Source of the DNA: Agrobacterium tumefaciens
Lineage (GTDB): Bacteria; Pseudomonadota; Alphaproteobacteria; Rhizobiales; Rhizobiaceae
Reading direction: 5' to 3'
DNA length: 64,000 bases
Assembly (NCBI RefSeq): GCF_009649785.1
Contig: NZ_WJOK01000002.1
Location: 62,001 to 126,000 of the forward strand
Shown here: positions 16,526 through 27,008 of the stretch, piece by piece
How the letters are laid out: every line of letters starts with the position of its first letter
How positions within the stretch are numbered: the first letter of the stretch is position 1
Notes under the pieces: generated by a model
The model's input: the letters and a program-made list of their open reading frames with translations, nothing else
Told to the model about the DNA's origin: nothing
Databases searched by the model: none
Made by a program: the position numbers and the translations under genes

Positions 16526-16547
16526 ATGAATGACAAGCGTGTGACAT
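16526..16547 (-). promoter_or_regulatory. Pho box between phnG and phnF
   Basis: On the minus strand the two adjacent 11-base units begin ATGTCAC and TTGTCAT, each matching the PhoB half-site CTGTCA(T/C) at 6 of 7 positions and in the required 11-base phase. The site is about 65-85 bases upstream of the phnG start and overlaps the ATG of phnF. It suggests phosphate-starvation control of the C-P lyase operon by PhoB. Confidence 0.65.
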
Positions 16548-17283
16548 GAGCCCTTCGGCAGCGATGAAAAGAAAGAACGGCGTGGCGCTCTGGCGACAGA
16601 TCGCCGACAGGATCAGGGGCGAGATCGCAGCGGGCGATCACGACGAAACCGGCATGTTGCCGCCAGAAATGACGCTGGCCGAAAAATTCGGCGTCAACCG
16701 CCATACCGTCAGGAGCGCCATTGCCGCGCTGGCAAGCGAAGGCATTCTCGAGGCGAGGCAGGGGCGCGGCACGATGATTGCGCGCAAGGAACGACTGAGC
16801 TTTCCGATTTCACTGCGCACACGGTTCACGGCCGGTATCAGCGATCAGGTGAAGGATATGCAGGCGCTGCTTCTTTCCCACACCACCGAGCCGGCAAATG
16901 CCGACCTGGCGGCACGGCTGCAATTGCAGCCGGGTGCACCGCTTGTGCGTCTGGAAACCCTGCGAAAGGCCGACAGCCGGCCGGTTTCGCGCTCGACCAC
17001 GTGGTTTCCGGCGGACCGTTTTTCAGGGATAGGGGATGCCTATCAAAAAAGTGGGTCGATCACCGCCGCCTTCGAAATGCTGGGCGTCGCGGATTATGTG
17101 CGCATCTCTACCGTCATTTCCGCGAGCCACGCTGATACGCAGGATCTGGCCGATCTCGAATTGGCGCCGGGCGCAATCCTGCTCGTCACCCAGGCGCTGA
17201 ACGCGGATATGGACGGCATTCCCGTGCAATATGCCATCAGCCGGTTCTCGGCAGATACGGTTGAGTTTACCGTGGAAAATTAA
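16546..17283 (+). CDS. phnF: PhnF, GntR/HutC-family regulator of phosphonate genes
   Basis: 245 residues. An N-terminal winged helix (VALWRQIADRIRGEIAAGDH, PPEMTLAEKFGVNRHTVRSAIAALASEGILEARQGRGTMIA) is followed by a UTRA ligand domain of the HutC type. It is divergent from phnG, the usual place for PhnF. The start is uncertain: the ATG at 16546 overlaps the Pho box and has no clear ribosome site, and an ATG at 16564 (MKRKNGVALW) is possible. It ends 22 bases from the convergent dapB. Confidence 0.9.
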   Translation: MSPSAAMKRKNGVALWRQIADRIRGEIAAGDHDETGMLPPEMTLAEKFGVNRHTVRSAIAALASEGILEARQGRGTMIARKERLSFPISLRTRFTAGISDQVKDMQALLLSHTTEPANADLAARLQLQPGAPLVRLETLRKADSRPVSRSTTWFPADRFSGIGDAYQKSGSITAAFEMLGVADYVRISTVISASHADTQDLADLELAPGAILLVTQALNADMDGIPVQYAISRFSADTVEFTVEN

Positions 17284-17305
17284 GGCGCAGACGTAGACTG
17301 AAGCG

Positions 17306-18145
17306 TTATTCTGCCTGCGAAATGCCGAGAACATCCAGCATCGAATAGAAGCCCGGCTTCTTGTCGAAGGCCCAGACCGCCGCCGCAATCGCGCCGCGTG
17401 CGAAGATGGAGCGGTCGCCGGCGTAGTGGGAAAGCTCGACGCGCTCTCCCTCGCCAGCGAAGATCACCGAATGTTCGCCGATCACCGAGCCGCCGCGCAG
17501 GGTCGCAAAACCGATTGTGCCCGCTTCGCGCGCACCCGTATGCCCGTCACGCACGCGAACGGAGGAGGTGGCGAGATCGACCTTGCGGCCCGCTGCCGCC
17601 GCTTCGCCGAGCAGCAGCGCTGTTCCGGAGGGCGCGTCCACCTTGTGTTTGTGGTGCATTTCAAGGATTTCGATATCCCAGTTCTGCGCATCCAATGCCT
17701 TGGCGGCCTGCTGCGTCAAAACGCTGAGCAGATTGACGCCGAGGCTCATATTGCCCGATTTGACGATGCGGGCATGGCGTGACGCTGCCTTGAATTTTTC
17801 CTCGTCGCCCAGTGAGCAACCGGTGGTGCCGATGACGTGTACGATGCGGGCCTGCGCGGCGAGACCGGCGAAAGTGACGCTGGTTGCAGGCGAGGTGAAG
17901 TCGATCACCCCTTCCGCATGCAGGAATGCCTGCAAGGGATCGCTGGTGATCTCGATGCCGATTGGTCCGAGACCGGCAATCTCGCCGGCATCGCGGCCAA
18001 CAAAAGCAGACCCTTCGCGTGCGACGGCGGCATGCAGCGTTACACCCGGTGTCTGGTGAATAAGGCGGATCAGCGCCTGTCCCATGCGGCCCGCCGCACC
18101 AACCACCACCAGTTTCATATCGCTGCCGCTCATGCCTTCACTCAC
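17306..18145 (-). CDS. dapB: 4-hydroxy-tetrahydrodipicolinate reductase DapB
   Basis: Reduces hydroxytetrahydrodipicolinate in lysine and diaminopimelate synthesis. 279 residues with the Rossmann start [36 protein letters not shown], the active-site loop [24 protein letters not shown] (catalytic His pair and Lys) and [31 protein letters not shown] at 18145 is taken as the start because AGGA lies eight bases before it; ATGs at 18133 and 18118 are alternatives. Convergent with phnF. Confidence 0.95.
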   Translation of the reverse strand: MSEGMSGSDMKLVVVGAAGRMGQALIRLIHQTPGVTLHAAVAREGSAFVGRDAGEIAGLGPIGIEITSDPLQAFLHAEGVIDFTSPATSVTFAGLAAQARIVHVIGTTGCSLGDEEKFKAASRHARIVKSGNMSLGVNLLSVLTQQAAKALDAQNWDIEILEMHHKHKVDAPSGTALLLGEAAAAGRKVDLATSSVRVRDGHTGAREAGTIGFATLRGGSVIGEHSVIFAGEGERVELSHYAGDRSIFARGAIAAAVWAFDKKPGFYSMLDVLGISQAE

Positions 18146-18248
18146 TTTTCACGTCCTGCCGTTCAAGGTCGCCATTCAATTGACTGACCCATACCTCACC
18201 GACGTTAAAGACCGCCCGCCCGCTTCGCAAGCCTGTCCCAAGCGCAGA

Positions 18249-19271
18249 TCAGGCTCTCCAGCGCCGCCCGTCGAGTGAAAGGCCGAAATCCGAAGGGGTG
18301 CGCGCGTAGGTGGCGAGACCGGAAAGGGCCGCCTGTGGATGGGTAACGACGAAGGTGGGAATGCTGCGCATCAGGGCACTGTGCGGCGCCTTGTCTTCGA
18401 ACGCCGCCCGGAATTCAGGGCTTTTCAGCGCGGGAACGATTTTCTGCGAAATGCCACCTGCGAGATAGACACCGCCCTTGGCCATGAAGATCAGGGCAAG
18501 GTCACCCGCCACACGGCCGAGATAGGTGCTGAAAAGCGAAAGCGTCTCTTTCGCCTGCGGGTTCTGGCCCGAAAGCCCCTGCGAGGTTATGTCGGCCGGA
18601 TCGGAAAAGATCGGCTCGATGCCATCGGCGGTGCAGATGGCCCGGTAAAGATTGACCAGCCCGCGCCCGCAAAGGATCTGTTCGCCGGCGACACGGCCCT
18701 CGATGGTCTCGATATGCGGAAAGACCGCATAGTCACGCGCGCTTCTGGGGCCGATATCGATGTGGCCGCCTTCGCCGGGTACGGGAAACCACATATGTCG
18801 GGCGTAAACCAGACCGGCAACGCCAAGGCCCGTGCCTGGTCCGAGAACGACGCGCGATGCCAGCATGTCTTTTTTGCCGGAGCCGATAGAATCGCGGTTG
18901 TCGTCGTCGAGCGCGGCAATAGCCAGTGCCTGCGCCTCGAAATCGTTGATGACGATGACGTCTTTCAGGCCGAGTTTGGCCAGCATATCTTTCGGCTTCA
19001 CAACCCAATGGCAGTTGGTCAGCGGAATTTCGTCGCCTTCGATGGGGCCGGCGATCGCAAGGATGGTCGACACGGGCTGAAGCGAGGTCTTGTCCAGAAC
19101 CGCCTGCTGGATGGCGTCGTCAATTGTCGGATATTCCGCTGTTTTCACGGTGGTGAGGTGCACCGGTTCCGCAAAGGAATCGATCAGAATGGAAAAGCGG
19201 GCATTGGTGCCGCCGATGTCGCCAAGAAGGATCGGAAAGGAAAGATATTCGGTATCGGACGTCTTCGGCAT
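18249..19271 (-). CDS. glk: Glucokinase
   Basis: Phosphorylates cytosolic glucose to glucose 6-phosphate. 340 residues of the proteobacterial Glk family: phosphate-binding [10 protein letters not shown] at about 17-26, [39 protein letters not shown] and the zinc-free bacterial EGGHIDIGP motif, plus GGVYLAGGI near the C-terminus. The ATG at 19271 has GGA seven bases upstream; an ATG at 19283 would add four residues. It lies 21 bases after mgsA and is probably co-transcribed with it. Confidence 0.94.
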   Translation of the reverse strand: MPKTSDTEYLSFPILLGDIGGTNARFSILIDSFAEPVHLTTVKTAEYPTIDDAIQQAVLDKTSLQPVSTILAIAGPIEGDEIPLTNCHWVVKPKDMLAKLGLKDVIVINDFEAQALAIAALDDDNRDSIGSGKKDMLASRVVLGPGTGLGVAGLVYARHMWFPVPGEGGHIDIGPRSARDYAVFPHIETIEGRVAGEQILCGRGLVNLYRAICTADGIEPIFSDPADITSQGLSGQNPQAKETLSLFSTYLGRVAGDLALIFMAKGGVYLAGGISQKIVPALKSPEFRAAFEDKAPHSALMRSIPTFVVTHPQAALSGLATYARTPSDFGLSLDGRRWRA

Positions 19272-19292
19272 TACCTGTTCCATGTTGGCGCG

Positions 19293-19676
19293 TCATTTGG
19301 CGAGGTTGAAGTCGATCAGGTTTTCTGCGGTGGCGCGATTGAGCGCCATGGGAATGTCGTAAACCGTGGCAAGCCGCGTCAGCGCCTTCACATCCACATC
19401 ATGCGGCATCGCCGTCAGCGGGTCGGTGAAGAAGATAAGCATATCGACCTCACCGGTGGCGATCATCGCACCGATCTGCTGGTCACCGCCAAGCGGGCCG
19501 CTTTTGAGGCGAATGACGCTGAGGTCGGGGCAGGCTTCCTGAACGCGCCCGCCGGTGGTGCCGGTGGCGACGATCTTGAAGCCGGAAAGCACCTTTTGGT
19601 GATGACGCGCAAAATCCGCCATATCGTCTTTTTTCTCGTCGTGAGCGATGAGTGCGATACAGCGTTGTCCTGCCAT
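19293..19676 (-). CDS. mgsA: Methylglyoxal synthase
   Basis: Converts dihydroxyacetone phosphate to methylglyoxal and phosphate, a bypass when phosphate is scarce or glycolysis is imbalanced. 127 residues, with [13 protein letters not shown], the phosphate-binding TGTTGG, catalytic-region [29 protein letters not shown] and [20 protein letters not shown]. It precedes glk, so the two sit together at the entry and overflow ends of glucose use. Confidence 0.95.
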   Translation of the reverse strand: MAGQRCIALIAHDEKKDDMADFARHHQKVLSGFKIVATGTTGGRVQEACPDLSVIRLKSGPLGGDQQIGAMIATGEVDMLIFFTDPLTAMPHDVDVKALTRLATVYDIPMALNRATAENLIDFNLAK

Positions 19677-19777
19677 GTCCCCAGCCTGTTCCCATAAAGA
19701 ATTAAATCGATTTGAAGCCTTCTATAACAGCTTGTCCCCATTTGAAAAGGGAAGCTGTTTAATGCCGCATTTCTGTT

Positions 19778-20827
19778 TCAGTTCAATGTCGGGCGCTGGG
19801 TCGGAAGCGGAATATCCGCAGGTGGCTGAATGGCCGGAGCGTTCTGGATGATCTGTTCCACGCCTTGCTGGCGCACGGCCTGGGCCGGGGAATATGCCTG
19901 GGCAGCAAAACCTTCCGTATTGGCGGATGGGGCGGCGGCCACGGCGGCACAGGCTGCGGGCAGATCGGAGACCATGACCTGACGGGGTTTCACAGGCTTG
20001 GCATTGGGGTCTTTTTTCGGCGGCGCCCATGGTTCCTTGGTGAACCACCAGGCCAGCGACTTGTCGCAACCGTCACCTTTGCCAACTTCGGCCTGAGGTT
20101 TGCAGTTGGGCGCGCCAGGCGGGCATTCCAGCCGGATGTGGAAATGTTCGTCGTGACCGTAGATTGGCCTGATCTTGCCCATGAAGGTGCGGTCGCCGGT
20201 CCATGTCTGGCAGAGTTTCTGCTTGATTGCCGGGTTAACGAAGACCCGCTCCACCTGCGGATAGCTCGCTGCCATCATTACCAGCCGTGCATTGAGCGGC
20301 GACCATTTGCGGTCATCGACCGTCAGGAACTTGGACTTATCAAGCATGGAAATGAAAGGCAGCGTCTCGCGCTGCTGCACCGTCAGCCTTGGGTTCGGCA
20401 TGGGCCGCCACCACACATCGACATCGAGGCCGATCTGGTGCGAGGCATGGCCTGTCAGCATCGGTCCACCGCGCGGCTGTGAGATATCTCCGAGCAACAG
20501 GCCCGGCCAGCCGATTTTCTGTGCATCCTGCGAAAACCGCTCGAGGAAGGAAATCAGCTGCGGTTGGCCCCAGTTGCGATTGCGGGAAAGGCGCATGGCT
20601 TGCCACGTCGGGCCATCTGCGGGCATGGCGATGGCGCCGGACTGACATCCCTTTGCATAGGAGCCGATCGGCTGGGAGCTATTCGCAGATGGCAGGTCGA
20701 TGTGGCCGAATACTTCTTTCGCGGGCCTGTCCTCGGCCGATGCGATTTGCGTCTGCAACTGGAGCGCCGAAACGACCGAAATCGCCAGCATGGCCGCCTT
20801 GAAAATTCTGGATGATCCCGCCGTCAT
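19778..20827 (-). CDS. mepA: Penicillin-insensitive murein endopeptidase MepA
   Basis: LAS-type metallopeptidase that cuts D-Ala-mDAP cross-links in peptidoglycan in the periplasm. 349 residues. Signal peptide with cleavage near QIASA at residue 31; zinc-site motif TGHASHQIGLDVDVWW (H127, D135) and the second ligand segment HDEHFHIRLECP. Cysteines in KGCQSG, QKLCQTW, LECPPGAPNCK and GDGCDKS fit the disulfides of MepA. The C-terminal 60 residues are Ala/Pro/Gln-rich and variable. Divergent from yejA. Confidence 0.93.
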   Translation of the reverse strand: MTAGSSRIFKAAMLAISVVSALQLQTQIASAEDRPAKEVFGHIDLPSANSSQPIGSYAKGCQSGAIAMPADGPTWQAMRLSRNRNWGQPQLISFLERFSQDAQKIGWPGLLLGDISQPRGGPMLTGHASHQIGLDVDVWWRPMPNPRLTVQQRETLPFISMLDKSKFLTVDDRKWSPLNARLVMMAASYPQVERVFVNPAIKQKLCQTWTGDRTFMGKIRPIYGHDEHFHIRLECPPGAPNCKPQAEVGKGDGCDKSLAWWFTKEPWAPPKKDPNAKPVKPRQVMVSDLPAACAAVAAAPSANTEGFAAQAYSPAQAVRQQGVEQIIQNAPAIQPPADIPLPTQRPTLN

Positions 20828-21033
20828 ATATTCGTGCCCGTTCCGACTAAATGATTCTCTCGCCCCTCAGGATAAACTGGATCGGGATTTTGTTGAAACC
20901 ATGTTTCAAGCCGCCCGCACCAAGGCATGCGAATAAAGGCCTCAATAAAGAGCTTGTGAGCCGGAGCATCTGTTTTTTGCCAATGTTTGTTTTATGCTCT
21001 CTTCAACAAACACGAAAACAGGGAACGTCCCGA

Positions 21034-22878
21034 ATGAAATTGGCACCGTTGAAATCCCGGCTCCTCGTCGCTCTTGCGGCCTCCGCCATGCTGATGCCGG
21101 CGGCCGCCTCCGCACAGTCTGCGGATGTGTGGCGAAAGGGAATCTCGACGGTCGGCGAATTGAAGCATCCCGATGGTTTTGATCATTTTGACTATGTGAA
21201 CACCAAGGCGCCGAAAGGCGGCACACTACGCCTGTCGACATCGGGAACCTTCGATACGCTCAATCCGCTGCTCGCCAAGGGTGAGGCGGCTACAGGTCTT
21301 TCGCTGGTTTTCGACACTCTGATGAAATCGACGGAAGAGGAACTCTCGGCCTCCTACGGTCTCCTGGCAGAGGGCGTGAGCTATCCCGACGATATCTCCA
21401 AGGCCACCTTCCGGCTGCGCGCGGAAGCGAAATGGGCCGACGGCAAGCCGGTGACGCCGGAAGATGTCGTCTTCAGCTTTGAAAAAGCCAAAGATCTCAG
21501 CCCGCAGCTTGCGACCTATTACACCCATGTCACCAAGGCAGAGGTGACGGGTGAAAGGGACATCACCTTTACCTTCGATCAAAAGAATAATCGCGAATTG
21601 CCGCAGATCGTCGGGCAGTTGCTGATTGTTCCCAAACACTGGTGGGAGGGTGTTGGTCCGGATGGCAAGCCGCGCGACATATCGCGTGGCACGCTGGAGC
21701 CGGTGATGGGGTCTGGCCCCTATAAAATAGCGTCGCTGTCTCCCGGATCGACGATGACCTATGAGCGACGTGACGACTATTGGGGCAAGGACATCAATGT
21801 GAATGTCGGCCAGCACAATTTCAAAACAATCACCTATACCTTCTTTGCCGATCAGGACGTCGAGTTCCAGGCTTTCAAATCAGGCACAGTCGATTTCCGG
21901 CAGGAAGCTTCTTCCAGCCGCTGGGTCACTGGTTATGATTTTCCGGCCGTCAAGGAAGGCCGCGTCACAAAGGAGGAATTGCCGAACATCTATCGCGCCG
22001 TCGGCATCATGCAGGCCTTCGTGCCGAACATGCGGCGGGAGAAGTTCCAGAACCCGAAACTGCGCAAGGCGCTTAACTATGCTTTCGACTTCGAAGAGCT
22101 GAACAGGACGCTGGCTTACGGTCAGTTTCAGCGCATCAACAGCTTTTTCATGGGCAGCGAGCTCGCCTCTTCAGGCTTGCCGACGGGTCGTGAACTCGAA
22201 ATTCTTCAGGAGTTGAAGGATCAGGTGCCGCCGGAGGTCTTCACCACCGAATATAGCAATCCCGTCGCGGGTGAACCCGCCAAACAGCGTGACAATCTGC
22301 GCGAGGCGGTCAAGCTGATGAAGGAGGCCGGTTATGAGCTTCGCGGCAACCGCATGGTCAACGCGGCGAGCGGGCAGCCGCTGGATATGGAGTTTCTGAT
22401 CGATTCCTCCGGCATGGAAAGAACCATCCTGCCCTATGTCCAGAACCTGAAGAAGATCGGCGTCAATGCGACCATCCGCACCGTCGATGCCTCGCAATAT
22501 ACCAACCGTACCCGCAGCTTCGATTTCGACGTTGCGGTCAAGCTCTGGGCGACGTCGGCAAATCCTGGAAACGAACAGGCGGATTTCTGGGGTTCGGCGG
22601 CGGCCGACCGGCAGGGCTCCAACAATCTCGCCGGCATCAAGAACCCTGCCGTCGACGCTTTGGTCAGGAAGGTCATATTTGCGCCCAACCGGGATGAGCA
22701 GGTGGCCGCCGCGCGGGCGCTTGACCGGGTGCTTCTGGCAAACAGCTACGTCATACCGCAATTTTATCGCGGCGAGATGTTCATCGCTTACTGGAACACG
22801 CTCATCCGTCCGGAAAACCTGCCGCAATATGGCGTCGGTTTTCCGGAAGCATGGTGGTCCAGCCAGGCCGCGAACTGA
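21034..22878 (+). CDS. yejA: Extracellular solute-binding protein of a YejABEF-type peptide importer
   Basis: 614 residues, family-5 (oligopeptide/microcin C type) binding protein. Signal peptide MKLAPLKSRLLVALAASAM with AMLMPAAASAQ cleavage. YejA features: GTFDTLNPLLAKGEAATG, EPVMGSGPYKIASLSPGS, PNMRREKFQNPKLRKALNYAFDFEELNRTL and FPEAWW near the end. The ATG at 21034 is chosen for the leader, although the frame is open upstream. First gene of yejABEF. In related bacteria this system imports microcin C-like compounds and gives tolerance to antimicrobial peptides. Confidence 0.93.
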   Translation: MKLAPLKSRLLVALAASAMLMPAAASAQSADVWRKGISTVGELKHPDGFDHFDYVNTKAPKGGTLRLSTSGTFDTLNPLLAKGEAATGLSLVFDTLMKSTEEELSASYGLLAEGVSYPDDISKATFRLRAEAKWADGKPVTPEDVVFSFEKAKDLSPQLATYYTHVTKAEVTGERDITFTFDQKNNRELPQIVGQLLIVPKHWWEGVGPDGKPRDISRGTLEPVMGSGPYKIASLSPGSTMTYERRDDYWGKDINVNVGQHNFKTITYTFFADQDVEFQAFKSGTVDFRQEASSSRWVTGYDFPAVKEGRVTKEELPNIYRAVGIMQAFVPNMRREKFQNPKLRKALNYAFDFEELNRTLAYGQFQRINSFFMGSELASSGLPTGRELEILQELKDQVPPEVFTTEYSNPVAGEPAKQRDNLREAVKLMKEAGYELRGNRMVNAASGQPLDMEFLIDSSGMERTILPYVQNLKKIGVNATIRTVDASQYTNRTRSFDFDVAVKLWATSANPGNEQADFWGSAAADRQGSNNLAGIKNPAVDALVRKVIFAPNRDEQVAAARALDRVLLANSYVIPQFYRGEMFIAYWNTLIRPENLPQYGVGFPEAWWSSQAAN

Positions 22879-23020
22879 CGCCGCGCTTGCTTTCGCGCCG
22901 AAGGCTTGATTCACATAGGGCGAGACGAATCGCTTGGATCGCGCAAGGCAGCGCTTTCAGGAGGGGACCGGGTTTGACAGAAACGAAAACCGCTGACGTA
23001 TCAGCCGGGAGCAAAGGCTG

Positions 23021-24115
23021 ATGGGCGCCTATATTCTCAGACGTCTGGCGCTGATGATCCCGACCATTATCGGCATTATGGGCATTTCGTTTCTTGTCAT
23101 CCAGTTCGCGCCGGGCGGGCCGGTGGAACAGGTCGTCGCGCAACTGACTGGGCAGGGCGACAGCGCCTCCGACCGCCTCTCCGGCGGCGGCGATCTTATG
23201 GGCCAGTCCGGCGGTTTCGATGAAAGCGGCTCGAAATATCGCGGTGCGCAGGGCCTTGATCCGGAGCTGATCGCCAAGCTCGAGAAACAGTTCGGTTTCG
23301 ACAAGCCGCCGCTCACCCGTTTTCTCGAAATGATGTGGAATTACATACGCTTCGATTTCGGCGACAGCTTCTTCCGCAATTCCTCGGTCATCGATCTCAT
23401 CATCGACAAGCTGCCGGTCTCGATGTCGCTCGGCTTCTGGATTCTGATCATCTCCTACATGATCTCCATTCCACTCGGCATCAAGAAAGCCGTTTCCGAC
23501 GGCTCGACCTTTGATATTTGGACATCAGGCATCATCATCATCGGTTATGCCGTTCCAAGCTTCCTGTTCGGCATTCTTCTCATCGTGCTTTTCGCCGGAG
23601 GATCGTTCTTCGACTGGTTCCCGCTGCGCGGTCTGGTATCGGACAATTTTGACCAGCTGAACTGGTGGCAGAAGATCATCGACTATTTCTGGCACCTGAC
23701 CCTGCCGCTGATCGCGCTATCGCTTTCGGCTTTCGCGACGACGACGCTTCTGACGAAAAATTCCTTCATCGACGAGATCAAGAAGCAATATGTCGTGACC
23801 GCCCGCGCCAAGGGGCTCAGCGAACGCAAGGTTCTTTATGGCCACGTCTTCCGCAATGCGATGCTGATCGTGATCGCCGGTTTTCCGGGCGCCTTCATCT
23901 CGGCATTCTTCACCGGTTCGCTGCTGATCGAGAATATCTTCTCGCTGGATGGCCTAGGCCGCCTCGGTTATCTCTCGGTCGTCAATCGCGACTACCCGAT
24001 CGTGTTCGGCACGCTTTTCATCTTTTCGCTGATGGGCCTCGTGGTCAGCCTCCTATCCGACCTTATCTACACATGGATCGATCCGCGAATCGATTTCGAG
24101 CGGAGGGACGTGTGA
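23021..24115 (+). CDS. yejB: ABC transporter permease YejB
   Basis: 364 residues, inner-membrane permease of the DppB type. N-terminal helix [28 protein letters not shown], a Gly/Ser-rich periplasmic loop near 45-75 that is typical of YejB, and the EAA-type motif [27 protein letters not shown]. It follows yejA after 142 bases; the stop overlaps the ATG of yejE by one base (TGATG). Confidence 0.94.
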   Translation: MGAYILRRLALMIPTIIGIMGISFLVIQFAPGGPVEQVVAQLTGQGDSASDRLSGGGDLMGQSGGFDESGSKYRGAQGLDPELIAKLEKQFGFDKPPLTRFLEMMWNYIRFDFGDSFFRNSSVIDLIIDKLPVSMSLGFWILIISYMISIPLGIKKAVSDGSTFDIWTSGIIIIGYAVPSFLFGILLIVLFAGGSFFDWFPLRGLVSDNFDQLNWWQKIIDYFWHLTLPLIALSLSAFATTTLLTKNSFIDEIKKQYVVTARAKGLSERKVLYGHVFRNAMLIVIAGFPGAFISAFFTGSLLIENIFSLDGLGRLGYLSVVNRDYPIVFGTLFIFSLMGLVVSLLSDLIYTWIDPRIDFERRDV

Positions 24116-25260
24116 TGACGCTTGCCCATACCGCCGCAACGGAAACGTTGGTAAAGCCGAAGCGCCCCTGGTTTTCACCAACCACCAAGCGCCGCTGGCA
24201 GAATTTCAAAGCAAACCGGCGCGGTTACTGGTCCTTCTGGCTGTTCCTGATCCTGTTTTTCCTGAGCCTGATTGCGGAATTCATCGCCAATGACAAACCC
24301 ATTTTCGCTTCTTACAAGGGCGAATTTCTGGTGCCGGTCATGGTCGATTATCCGGAGGAAAAGTTTGGCGGGTTCCTTGCCCAGACTGACTACAAATCCT
24401 CCTTCATTCAGGACGAGATCAACGCCAATGGCTGGATGATCTGGCCGCCGATCCGCTATTCCTATCAGACGGTCAATTCCAACATTCCGCATTCGGCCCC
24501 CACGGCACCCTTCTGGCTGATGGATGAAAAGGACCGCTGCTCGGCCTATCCGCAGGGTAATGCCGATCCCGGCTGTACGCTCGGCAATCTCAATTGGCTC
24601 GGAACCGACAATCAAGCGCGCGACGTCACGGCGCGGATGATCTATGGCTTCCGTATTTCCGTGCTTTTCGGCCTGACGCTGACGATCGCATCCGCCCTCG
24701 TTGGGGTGACTGCCGGCGCCATCCAGGGTTATTTCGGCGGCTGGACGGACCTGCTGTTGCAGCGTTTCATTGAAATCTGGTCATCCATGCCGGTGCTTTA
24801 CATCCTGCTGATCATCGCGGCTATTCTGCCGCCGGGTTTCTTCGTGCTGCTTGGCATCATGCTGCTGTTTTCATGGGTCGGCTTCGTCGGCATCGTGCGC
24901 GCGGAATTCCTGCGTGCCAGAAACTTCGAATATGTCCGCGCCGCCCGCGCCCTTGGCGTCGGCAACTGGACAATCATGTTCCGGCATCTTCTGCCAAACG
25001 CCATGGTGGCAACACTGACCTTCCTGCCGTTCATCCTCTCCGGCTCGATCACCACTTTGACCTCGCTCGATTTCCTCGGCTTCGGCATGCCGCCGGGATC
25101 GCCGTCGCTGGGCGAGATGATCGCGCAGGGCAAGAACAATCTTCAGGCGCCCTGGCTTGGCCTCACGGCCTTCTTCACCATGTCCATCATGCTGTCGCTG
25201 CTGATCTTCGTCGGCGAGGCGGTGCGAGACGCCTTCGACCCACGCAAGACGTTCCGGTGA
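24115..25260 (+). CDS. yejE: ABC transporter permease YejE
   Basis: 381 residues, DppC-like permease. Starts at the ATG overlapping the yejB stop, which overrules a longer open frame that begins inside yejB. N-terminal segment RPWFSPTTKRRWQNFKANRRGYWSFWLFLILFFLSLIAEF, long periplasmic loop with GTDNQARDVTARMIYGFRISVLFGLTL, and EAA motif EFLRARNFEYVRAARALGVGNWTIMFRHLLPNAM. Pairs with YejB. Confidence 0.95.
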   Translation: MTLAHTAATETLVKPKRPWFSPTTKRRWQNFKANRRGYWSFWLFLILFFLSLIAEFIANDKPIFASYKGEFLVPVMVDYPEEKFGGFLAQTDYKSSFIQDEINANGWMIWPPIRYSYQTVNSNIPHSAPTAPFWLMDEKDRCSAYPQGNADPGCTLGNLNWLGTDNQARDVTARMIYGFRISVLFGLTLTIASALVGVTAGAIQGYFGGWTDLLLQRFIEIWSSMPVLYILLIIAAILPPGFFVLLGIMLLFSWVGFVGIVRAEFLRARNFEYVRAARALGVGNWTIMFRHLLPNAMVATLTFLPFILSGSITTLTSLDFLGFGMPPGSPSLGEMIAQGKNNLQAPWLGLTAFFTMSIMLSLLIFVGEAVRDAFDPRKTFR

Positions 25261-25265
25261 TTGCC

Positions 25266-26906
25266 ATGATGGAAACAAAGACCCAGCCGCTTCTCTCCGT
25301 CCGTGATCTCTCCGTTGCCTTTCATCAGGGTGGAGCGACCAGCATCGCCGTAGATCATGTCTCCTTCGACCTGATGCCGGGCGAAGTTGTCGCCCTGGTC
25401 GGGGAATCCGGCTCGGGAAAATCGGTCACGGCGAACTCCATTCTCAAATTGCTGCCCTATCCGGCGGCGAGCCATCCTTCGGGCAAAATCCTGTTCGACG
25501 GCAAGGATATGCTGACCCTGCCGGAACGCGCGTTGCGCGCTGTTCGCGGCAACGACATCACCATGATTTTCCAGGAGCCGATGACCTCGCTCAACCCGCT
25601 CCATACCATCGAGCGGCAGATCGGCGAGATTCTGGAACTGCATCAGGCAATCACCGGCGCTGAAGCGCGGGCGCGCACGCTGGAACTGTTATTGCAGGTG
25701 GGCATCCGCGAGCCGGAAAAGCGCCTGAAGGCCTATCCGCATGAATTGTCCGGCGGCCAGCGGCAGCGCGTGATGATCGCTATGGCGCTTGCCAACCGGC
25801 CGAAACTGCTGATCGCCGATGAACCCACGACCGCACTCGATGTAACCGTTCAGGCGCAGATCCTTGAACTGCTGAGCGACCTCAAAAACCGGCACGGCAT
25901 GTCCATGCTGTTCATCACCCACGATCTCGGCATTGTCCGTAAGTTTGCCAATCGTGTCTGCGTGATGACCAAGGGAAAGATCGTCGAGACCGGCACGGTT
26001 GAGCAGGTGTTTACCGATCCGCAGCATGCCTATACCCGCCATCTTCTGGCTGCCGAACCCAAGGGCGAGCCGCCGCTTTCCGATGCCAGCAAACCTGTCG
26101 TCATGCAGGGCGACGACATAAAAGTCTGGTTCCCGATAAAGGCGGGGCTGATGCGCAAGGTGGTCGACCACGTGAAGGCGGTTGACGGTATCGATATTAC
26201 CCTGCGCGCAGGACAGACGGTTGGCGTCGTGGGCGAATCCGGCTCCGGCAAAACGACACTCGGTCTCGCCCTATCGCGTCTTATAGCGTCTGAGGGGCGT
26301 ATCAGTTTCATCGGTCAGTCGATCGACAGCTATTCCTATGAAATGATGAAGCCGCTCAGAAATCGGCTTCAGGTGGTGTTTCAGGATCCTTACGGTTCGC
26401 TCAGCCCACGCATGTCGGTGGGCGAAATCGTTGCCGAGGGTCTGAAGGTGCACGAGCGACAGCTTTCCGCCGATGAGCGGGATACCCGCGTCGCCCAGGC
26501 GCTGGAAGAAGTCGGGCTCGACCCGGAGACGCGCTGGCGCTATCCGCATGAATTTTCCGGTGGTCAGCGTCAGCGTATCGCCATTGCCCGCGCCATGGTG
26601 TTGAAACCTCGCTTCGTCATGTTGGACGAGCCCACATCGGCGCTCGACATGAGCGTGCAGGCACAGGTGGTCGATCTCTTGCGCGATCTTCAGGCCCGCC
26701 ACGAACTCGCCTATCTCTTCATCAGTCATGACCTGAAGGTAGTTAAAGCGCTTGCCAACGACGTAATCGTCATGCGCAACGGCAAGGTGGTGGAGAGCGG
26801 CCCGGCAGCGGGGATATTCGCTGATCCGCAACAGGAATATACCAAGGCCCTGCTGGCTGCTGCTTTCAATATCGAGGCGGTCGAAACTAAAGCGGTGAGC
26901 CAGTAG
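25266..26906 (+). CDS. yejF: ABC transporter ATP-binding protein YejF (two ATPase domains)
   Basis: 546 residues with two fused nucleotide-binding domains. Domain 1: Walker [11 protein letters not shown] near residue 47, [31 protein letters not shown]. Domain 2: [11 protein letters not shown] near 325, [32 protein letters not shown]. Each half ends in an oligopeptide-type C-terminal segment ([13 protein letters not shown] and [13 protein letters not shown]). It drives YejBE. The start is the first of two adjacent ATGs. Confidence 0.95.
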   Translation: MMETKTQPLLSVRDLSVAFHQGGATSIAVDHVSFDLMPGEVVALVGESGSGKSVTANSILKLLPYPAASHPSGKILFDGKDMLTLPERALRAVRGNDITMIFQEPMTSLNPLHTIERQIGEILELHQAITGAEARARTLELLLQVGIREPEKRLKAYPHELSGGQRQRVMIAMALANRPKLLIADEPTTALDVTVQAQILELLSDLKNRHGMSMLFITHDLGIVRKFANRVCVMTKGKIVETGTVEQVFTDPQHAYTRHLLAAEPKGEPPLSDASKPVVMQGDDIKVWFPIKAGLMRKVVDHVKAVDGIDITLRAGQTVGVVGESGSGKTTLGLALSRLIASEGRISFIGQSIDSYSYEMMKPLRNRLQVVFQDPYGSLSPRMSVGEIVAEGLKVHERQLSADERDTRVAQALEEVGLDPETRWRYPHEFSGGQRQRIAIARAMVLKPRFVMLDEPTSALDMSVQAQVVDLLRDLQARHELAYLFISHDLKVVKALANDVIVMRNGKVVESGPAAGIFADPQQEYTKALLAAAFNIEAVETKAVSQ

Positions 26907-27008
26907 CAGGCGCATTGCTGTTTCTATTAAGACGATGATTTTTCTGTTGCTTTGCGCAAAATGCCGACCCATGTTGCGCGGACGAGATACGCAAACGGAT
27001 TGAATGCC

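Noticed and set aside
18339-19697. 452-residue frame opposite glk and mgsA
   Set aside because: Spans two well-supported genes in antisense and has no family resemblance.
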